Positions 57,901-64,000 of a stretch of 64,000 nucleotides of DNA are shown piece after piece. The stretch comes from Diplodia intermedia. Taxonomy: Eukaryota; Ascomycota; Dothideomycetes; Botryosphaeriales; Botryosphaeriaceae. The DNA lies in NCBI GenBank assembly GCA_021495925.1, contig JAKEKT010000087.1:62001-126000 (forward strand), written 5' to 3'. The position numbers were made by a program, and so were the translations under genes. The notes beneath the pieces are model-generated. The model was not told the DNA's origin and made no database searches. It was given only the letters and a program-made list of their open reading frames with translations. The stretch's first letter is position 1; each line of letters starts with the position of its first letter.

Positions 57901-59100
57901 GGTGGGCTTGCGCCTGGGATGCGGCCGCGGGAGTGGTTGGCTGCTCCCGTTGCTGGCCGGGGCCTGCCTCGCGTAGGGCCCCCAAAGCCAACTGATCTTC
58001 TCCTGTACAATAGCCCTCCTTCTAGCTGGCGATCTGTGACCGCACTCGTCGTCCAGCCGCGCCCGACTCGCCCGCTCTCAGCCCATCGGCCGGCCGTCTC
58101 GGCGCTGCTCTCACGCGTGCCAGTGCTCCCCTTCTGCTGCGCCGACTGCCCGCGCGGCATTCCGCTTCGGGCGTGCAGGCGCGAGTCAACGCCCACAAAA
58201 CATTGTCGTCGGCGGGCTCAAGCTTCGCCCCGCGCCGGCGGCCGCCTCCAGTTGGCGGCCGTGAGCCCGATCGGCCGCGTGCCATCTAGTGCGGTATGCT
58301 GGTTGATGTGTGGAAATTGTCTGCCAGAACCCCCTTGCAGGGCCTGTGCTCAAATTTGCCCTCCACTCTGCGCGCCCGCCCGCCGCAGGCCCCGTCTCTG
58401 CCCGCGAGCTCTGCGCTGCCGCTGCTGCATCCAGCACTTCTTTCTTTTTTTGCGGCCCTGCGCTGGCCGACCAGAGGCCCTCGCGCGCCTTCGCTTCACC
58501 AGCTCCCCCAAGTTCCAAGCGCCTGCCCACGCCCAACCCGCCGGCGAGAGATCAGGAGCCCGCACTCCCTCCGCGCACATTCATTCATTTCGTGCATTCC
58601 GGCGCTGAATCCCCGATTATTTGATTGCGCCACACCCGAACACTACGCCAGGACACCCATATCCACAGCCCTGCGCCGCCGCGTGCGCATCCGAACCACC
58701 TCACCACCGCCCGCACCACCGCGCCCTTTGCTGCTCCCACACAGCGTCCGCTCGTTCAGCCCGGCCTCCGACCCTCGTCCCACCTTTCACCCCCCGGAAA
58801 GAAGCATATCGCACTCGTCTCAGTTCGCATTATTCTGCATGGCCGCTGCAGTGCAACGTCACGCTCTCTACAAGTAAACACCTCGCGGAGGAAGGACGCG
58901 TCCTGCAAGTACGTCGATCGCTCGCGGCCACATCATAAAGCACCCCGGTCGTCGTCCGCCCGGGGCCGTCGCTTGCCGCCGGCCTGCCTTGCCTGCCTGA
59001 CGTTGCTGACCATTCGCCCAGCTCGCGCGCCGCGCTGCGTTGTCAAAAGCTGACCTTTGGGATCCATTGAGCCGCCTCATTCGTACGTACACACTTCGCC

Positions 59101-62100
59101 ATGATCCAGCCGCCGCGGGCGTCGTCCTCCCTCTCGGACGCCGGCTCATCGAGCTCCACCAGCTCGGCGCGGAGCAGAGCATCTCTGTCCAGCATACGCA
59201 TGACTAACCTGTACAAGGCGACCATGAACCGTTTCCTCACACGCAAGAAGACCGAGGCGGCCCTCGAGAGCGCCCCCGATGGCCCGCCGCCGACAAGTAA
59301 AAAGAGCAAGAGGGGCAAGAAGAACAAGGAGGAAGAGCCGTCCAAGCCACAGCTAGACTTGTCCCAGGCGCTACCTTCAACAGACAACTTTCGGACCAGT
59401 CTTCTTATGCCCAATCTTTCGGCTCGATTCAGCATGCTCAGAGAGCAGGATGATCCGGAGTCGAAATTGGGTAAAGCAAGCGACGATAGCGTTCTCTTCT
59501 CCAAGCGCCAGTCACGGCTAACGGACTTTGGCTTTAACCCCGCAGGCTTGACGGATATCGCTGAAGTCGCCTCCATTAACGACTCCATTCGGCCTCCCTT
59601 CCTCGCCGGAAGGTCCGGCTCTATTGACTACGGTACCGATGACGGTGACTCAATCCACAGCGGAAGCGTTATGAGCAGGTCACGTCCAGGAGAAGGCAAC
59701 GTTCTTTTTGGCGGCCGTCAGAAGGTCTACCTGGGTAACCGAGCTCTGTACGATGATGATGTAGGAATGTCGGCGTACCAGCGGATGCGGGCCGAAGAAC
59801 GTCGGAAGAAGCGTGAAGAAGAGGGGTATGAAGATGGTGAGGAAGAAGAGGAGGATGAAGAGCCAGGAAGCCCCGCGCACGAACTCAAGCACGCCTCATC
59901 GTTCTCAGGGTCCCTTCGTCGCCGCGAAACCGCTTCCTCGACGGCTTCTGGAGCTGGCGCCCGGGCATCCACTGCTGCCACGTCCATCGCTTCGCAGGGC
60001 GCGAATGCCGTTCCCCCGCCATCGGCATCTGGCCTAGAGCGCACTGGTACTAAGGGCAGGAGACTTTACGACCAGGGTCTCGATAGGAACTACATCGAGG
60101 GAAACTCCGCCATCAGCAGACTCAACTCTCTCCAGAAGCAACGGTCGATAACAACTGGACGCGCGACTCCTCCACTTACCCAAACAAGAAGTGCAACGAA
60201 CCTCAGCGACCGCTTCAACCGCGGTAACCAACATCGTGCTGCCAGCCCGCCGCCGTCTGCGCCTTTGGCCAACATGGCAAGTTTCAAGGCAGCCGTAGAT
60301 GGTGATTCGCAACAGTCAAGTCCTGCTCTCGCAACGTCCTCTCCGACCAGCCCTTTCCCTCCCATCAGCCCTTTGGATGACCACAGCCCCCTTGCGTCAG
60401 CTATTCAGCCCGGAGACCGCGGCAAGGCAACTGCTATGGGAGCATTCCAAAAGCCAGCACGCCAATTCGACGAGACCCAGTACATGCAACGGCAGAAGCA
60501 GATGTTGCAAGGCCGAGAGACTCCACCACCGAGGAAGCCCTCGCGCTCGCCGTCGAGGGGTGTTCAGGAAAGGCTCAACAAATTCGAGATGAAGAACAAG
60601 GAGTCGGAGGTAAAATCCAAGCAGCCTCCTGCTATGTCCATGAACGCGTCAGATGCTCGGAAGAGACTCGACGCGCTTCGCACCGAAATCGCGGCTGATC
60701 TGGACGACCTCAGACCCTCATCCGATTCGGAAGAGGAGCCGGAGAAAAAGATCGAAGAACGCCCCAGCCGCTCTCGATCCCGAACCAATTCCAGCAGCGT
60801 GGTGCCACCGGCTCCCAGAGTTCTGGCTTCGCCTCCGAAGCCCACCACACTTCCTAGCCCAGTTTCACCGCCGAAGCAGGCATTGCCTCCTACGCCAGGT
60901 TCGCCGCCGAGACAGACGCCAGCTATGAAGCTGGCGTCCCCACCCAAGAGAACCCCGGAGGAAATGGTGCTTCCCGAGCCAGCATCGCCTGAACTGCCTG
61001 CGAAGAAATCAGCCTTCTCTGTTTTCCAGCGCGCAAAGCAGCAAATGCAAGCTCAAGCTAACGATGAACCTGCTGAGGAGAGCCCCAAAGGGCAACAGAT
61101 TACTTTCTTTTGTTCCCGCAACTCGAGCGACGATGAGGACGACGATTCTGTCCCCGAGGTCCAACCTCTTCGATCTCCCGTGAACCGGACGTTCTCAAGG
61201 CCTGGCAGCAAGCCGCAAAGCCCTATTGCTTCGAGGAGCAACCATGGGTCTTCTGCTGGCTTCTCGCCGACACTTCGTTCACCGCCGCCCGTACACGAAC
61301 ATCCTGCGCTGCGGTCATCTCCTGGCCTTGCTTCTCCGGCCTCCCGCGCTTCTGAGAACATGCTGCAAGCTCTCAACTCGCCGCACGAGTCAGAGAGCAA
61401 GTCCTCGGTCTCCACTATGGTCAAGTCCGATGCGACGGATCTCGACTCTCCGACTCTCGGCCCTGAGCACGGCGGGCTTAACAGCATGATCAGGCAGCAT
61501 CTGCGGAACCGGAGCGAGCAAAGCGGCGTTTCCTCGGTGTATGACAACGACCGGGAGGACGATGACGACAATAATCACAGCAAATCTACGCACTTGACGG
61601 CCGGTTCTATGATTTCTGATACTCCCGGCCATTCTAGCTACAGCCACTCGAACCCTTGGGATCTGGAGGATCTGGATGGCAGTTACTACGGTGAAGCAGA
61701 TAGCCTGAGCTCCGTCAGCCCCGTCGACAGGCCTCAGACTCAACCATTCCCCAGACCCGGTCCCAGCGCGGGATCGTACCGTTCAGAGCCTTCGAAAGAT
61801 CAACAGTCGGACCGTGAACAAGCTGCGCCCTGGGAGCAGGAAGTGAAATCCAAGCACAGCAGGAATGTCAGCCATACCACTCTTGCGGATCGCGAGGCAT
61901 TCCAAAAGGATCTAGAGGAGAGACAGAAGGCTATCCAGGAGGCTCTGAAGAGCAAAATGGATGAGAGTCGCTCTGGCAGCCCGACACCGAGTATGGGCGG
62001 GGCTATGAAGGCGTTCGGCATGCTTCGTGCGAAGTCGAGCCGTGATACCCTTGCCAGTCGTCCGCCGGCAAGCTCCAAGTCAATCAACATGCTCGGAATG

Positions 62101-63150
62101 GGCGCGAATGCCAGCAACGCTTCCCTCTCTCGGACCAGCGAGGAGCATCTGAAGAAGCAACGGGAGAGACTAGCAAACAGCCCAATGCCTTCAGATGACG
62201 ACTACCGCAGAGAGTTTGAGGATCGCCTAACTCGTGGAGCTAGTGGCAACGATCAGTCGAGCAAGAGCCGTTCTCCATCGGCGAACGGTCGACAACGCAG
62301 CAGGTCGAACTCGCAAATGTCTGCCATGTCTGGTCGGTCCCGGAGTCGAACTGGTCGGCGCGAGTCTTCGGAGCAAACGCCTCCCCCTATTCCGACGCAA
62401 ATTCCGCGGGCTGGTTTGCCTACTCCTGATTCGCTGCCTTCAGCATCGCCTGTTATCGAGCCACCGCCGAATCCTCCGGCGCTACGCATGCGAAGCAGCA
62501 GCAGGCCTTCCGCATCTGGTTATTTCGATCAGAAGTCTCTGCATCCAATTCAGACGGGCGTACCTAATGGTATGCCGCGCGTCGCGCCTGTCTCAGCCGG
62601 TGCTACACCCCACGTCTCCCCTGGTTTCGCTCCGGGTCGTTCGCCTATCGCTCCAGGCAGTAGGTCTGCTGGCCACAGCCCCGGCATCGCTCCGACTATA
62701 ACGAAGGCGGCCACTTTCGCCGCGCATTCGAACCACTCGTCCCCGGCGATAGCCGCGGCGCCTCCACCCCGTCGCGCTGCTCCTCCGGAACGCAAGAAGT
62801 CCATCGCCAAATCTCTCATTTCCGAGCCACTGTTCGTGTCTTCGACATCCGTGGTCGACACCATCGAGCTTCCTGCAGGTGCTTCCCTGAGAAATGGCAT
62901 GGCGGAGGTTGCGCCTCCGTTGCCTCCGATTAACCCCATGCGCCGGCGCTTCGGCTTTGGTCGTTCCGACTCCTCCAGCACCACGACCTCGGATGGTAGA
63001 CCCAGCACAGAAGATGGAGACAACAAAGTTCGCACGAGAATGCGGAAGGGCAGCAACCCATCGCTTTTCCGCTCTTCAAACCACAGCAACGAGGAGGCAC
63101 CAGCCATGAAGGCGCCACCAGCACCGGTCGAAGAAGGCGCTATGTTTTAG
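59101..63150 (+). CDS. Large conserved fungal protein, mostly disordered, function unknown
   Basis: Intronless frame of 1349 codons starting at ATG 59101 (CGCCATGATCC). The best-conserved part is the first 180 residues: MNRFLTRKKTEAALE, RTSLLMPNLSARFSMLREQ, KLGKASDDSVLF, and DIAEVASINDSIRPPF. I recognise such blocks from unnamed proteins of other ascomycetes. Later come YLGNRALYDDDVGMSAYQRMRAEERRKKRE (two adjoining blocks), a Glu/Asp run, and Pro/Ser-rich low-complexity sequence with many SPP, PPR and SRS motifs. Charged helical pieces occur near 605-630 and 930-960 (DREAFQKDLEERQKAIQEAL). Close to the C-terminus MRRRFGFGRSDSSST looks conserved. No catalytic domain, signal peptide or membrane span. 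It is probably a scaffold or signalling/cortical protein, an inference from composition only. Confidence 0.85.
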   Translation: MIQPPRASSSLSDAGSSSSTSSARSRASLSSIRMTNLYKATMNRFLTRKKTEAALESAPDGPPPTSKKSKRGKKNKEEEPSKPQLDLSQALPSTDNFRTSLLMPNLSARFSMLREQDDPESKLGKASDDSVLFSKRQSRLTDFGFNPAGLTDIAEVASINDSIRPPFLAGRSGSIDYGTDDGDSIHSGSVMSRSRPGEGNVLFGGRQKVYLGNRALYDDDVGMSAYQRMRAEERRKKREEEGYEDGEEEEEDEEPGSPAHELKHASSFSGSLRRRETASSTASGAGARASTAATSIASQGANAVPPPSASGLERTGTKGRRLYDQGLDRNYIEGNSAISRLNSLQKQRSITTGRATPPLTQTRSATNLSDRFNRGNQHRAASPPPSAPLANMASFKAAVDGDSQQSSPALATSSPTSPFPPISPLDDHSPLASAIQPGDRGKATAMGAFQKPARQFDETQYMQRQKQMLQGRETPPPRKPSRSPSRGVQERLNKFEMKNKESEVKSKQPPAMSMNASDARKRLDALRTEIAADLDDLRPSSDSEEEPEKKIEERPSRSRSRTNSSSVVPPAPRVLASPPKPTTLPSPVSPPKQALPPTPGSPPRQTPAMKLASPPKRTPEEMVLPEPASPELPAKKSAFSVFQRAKQQMQAQANDEPAEESPKGQQITFFCSRNSSDDEDDDSVPEVQPLRSPVNRTFSRPGSKPQSPIASRSNHGSSAGFSPTLRSPPPVHEHPALRSSPGLASPASRASENMLQALNSPHESESKSSVSTMVKSDATDLDSPTLGPEHGGLNSMIRQHLRNRSEQSGVSSVYDNDREDDDDNNHSKSTHLTAGSMISDTPGHSSYSHSNPWDLEDLDGSYYGEADSLSSVSPVDRPQTQPFPRPGPSAGSYRSEPSKDQQSDREQAAPWEQEVKSKHSRNVSHTTLADREAFQKDLEERQKAIQEALKSKMDESRSGSPTPSMGGAMKAFGMLRAKSSRDTLASRPPASSKSINMLGMGANASNASLSRTSEEHLKKQRERLANSPMPSDDDYRREFEDRLTRGASGNDQSSKSRSPSANGRQRSRSNSQMSAMSGRSRSRTGRRESSEQTPPPIPTQIPRAGLPTPDSLPSASPVIEPPPNPPALRMRSSSRPSASGYFDQKSLHPIQTGVPNGMPRVAPVSAGATPHVSPGFAPGRSPIAPGSRSAGHSPGIAPTITKAATFAAHSNHSSPAIAAAPPPRRAAPPERKKSIAKSLISEPLFVSSTSVVDTIELPAGASLRNGMAEVAPPLPPINPMRRRFGFGRSDSSSTTTSDGRPSTEDGDNKVRTRMRKGSNPSLFRSSNHSNEEAPAMKAPPAPVEEGAMF

Positions 63151-64000
63151 ATGACAAGCGCTTGCGCCACATTGCCCTGCGTTTTCGTATGACACAGCCT
63201 CGTACCGTCAGATTGATGATCGACTGCTTTGATTGTTTTTCATTCATTTCTTCGCCCGAAGTTCCAAAGTCGAACAAGCTCTTTTGCCTTCACTTTTTCG
63301 CAAAGCGTGTATTGCACGATACCTCTTCTCCGTTGTTCAAACCGCGAGTTTGGTCCTTTTCAGCAGGATTCGCCCTTTACAGGGCTACTTCAACCCCCTT
63401 TGACCTTTCTACCCTTTCTGATAAAATGTTCACTTCTTTGCTGCGGCCTCGGGGCTGCATAATACTCCGCGGCGCATCGCCCGGAGCTTATTAACTCAAC
63501 TTTTAAAAAAACCCGACACGCGTCTATGCGGCGTTCTTTTGAGACAGGGCGGGTGATATCAGGGAGGTGTCTGTTTTTGCTTTCTTGTATCAAATCGGGC
63601 GCGCCTGCAATGTCACATCGATCGACCAGTTTTGGGGTGGGGGCAGGTTATTTCACGGTCTTTGCTTTATTTCTTCTTCATTGTCCCAAGTTCTTTCTTC
63701 TCCTCTAATTGCGTTGAGTCCTTTTTTTCTTTTCCACGCAGATATTTTCTGGCACACTACTGAGCACAACTTGCCATACGGATAAGAAAGGGTGAAGAAG
63801 AAAAAGATGGTTTAACATGTTCTTCTTGTTGTTGTCTATTTGTTTCTGATTGCAAATCGGTGCGAAAGATGATTGTGGGGGGGCAGGCCCGAGCCTCTGG
63901 TTTTTTTTCCGCTTGTCATAACTCTATATTGTGTCTTGTCTCTTGTTTTGTTGTTTTTTCTCTTTACGGATGGGATGGTACACGTCGGACAATCAATCCG
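63151..64000. other. 3' flank of the large disordered-protein gene
   Basis: 850 nt rich in T-runs and short CTTTTT elements, consistent with a 3' untranslated region and terminator area. No gene seen. Confidence 0.55.

Larger units (their letters stand above)
53152..59100. other. Gene-poor region of about 6 kb
   Basis: No supportable gene, tRNA or transposon. It contains several microsatellites, TAGGTA/CCTAGG-type short repeats (near 53390-53405, 53620 and 54156-54180) and long GC-rich stretches (about 56.3-58.4 kb). The last 500 nt are C-rich with CACC and CTCCC elements and probably hold the promoter and leader of the following gene. Confidence 0.5.

Overview
The window looks like nuclear DNA of a filamentous ascomycete (Pezizomycotina). 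Genes have short introns (about 49-134 nt) with GTAAGT-type donors and CTAAC/CTRAC-like branch sites. The gene content is typical of that group: a HET-domain protein, a PNP-NACHT-ankyrin NLR, a secreted cutinase, a secreted tyrosinase and a PITSLRE-type kinase. No feature fixes the class; Dothideomycetes is only a guess. No convincing tRNA, rRNA, transposon, CRISPR or viral gene was seen.

Layout. 1-1.4 kb: 3' end of the RNA polymerase subunit RPB10 and a tiny Tom6-like membrane protein. 5.4-6.5 kb: a secreted tyrosinase. 6.6-25 kb: very gene-poor, GC-rich in long stretches, broken only by one conserved acidic protein (14.4-15.3 kb). 25-32 kb: a divergent pair made of a PNP-NACHT-ankyrin NLR-like gene with three in-frame stop codons (minus strand) and a HET-domain gene (plus strand). 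33.5-37 kb: two housekeeping genes that share a very short bidirectional promoter, the mitochondrial complex I assembly methyltransferase NDUFAF7 and a CDK11/PITSLRE-like kinase. 40-46.3 kb: a second accessory block with an alpha/beta-hydrolase protein, a convergent conserved fungal RING-finger protein, and a truncated second copy of the hydrolase 5' region. 47.6-53.2 kb: cutinase, a long Ser-rich disordered protein and the ER glucosidase II beta subunit. 53-59 kb: another gene-poor stretch, followed by a 1349-residue disordered protein.

The most interesting part is 25-46.3 kb. An NLR, a HET protein and a lipase-like protein lie close together, flanking two core genes. NLR, HET and lipase-like domains are the parts of fungal allorecognition and regulated-cell-death systems. 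Several of these copies look decayed or mosaic: three nonsense codons in the NLR, one in-frame TGA at the HET gene (or a 66-nt intron around it), a one-base frame problem in the RING gene, and a hydrolase copy without ATG or catalytic part. The function of this cluster is inferred, not shown. All gene models were read by eye; splice sites were chosen by frame continuity and family conservation.
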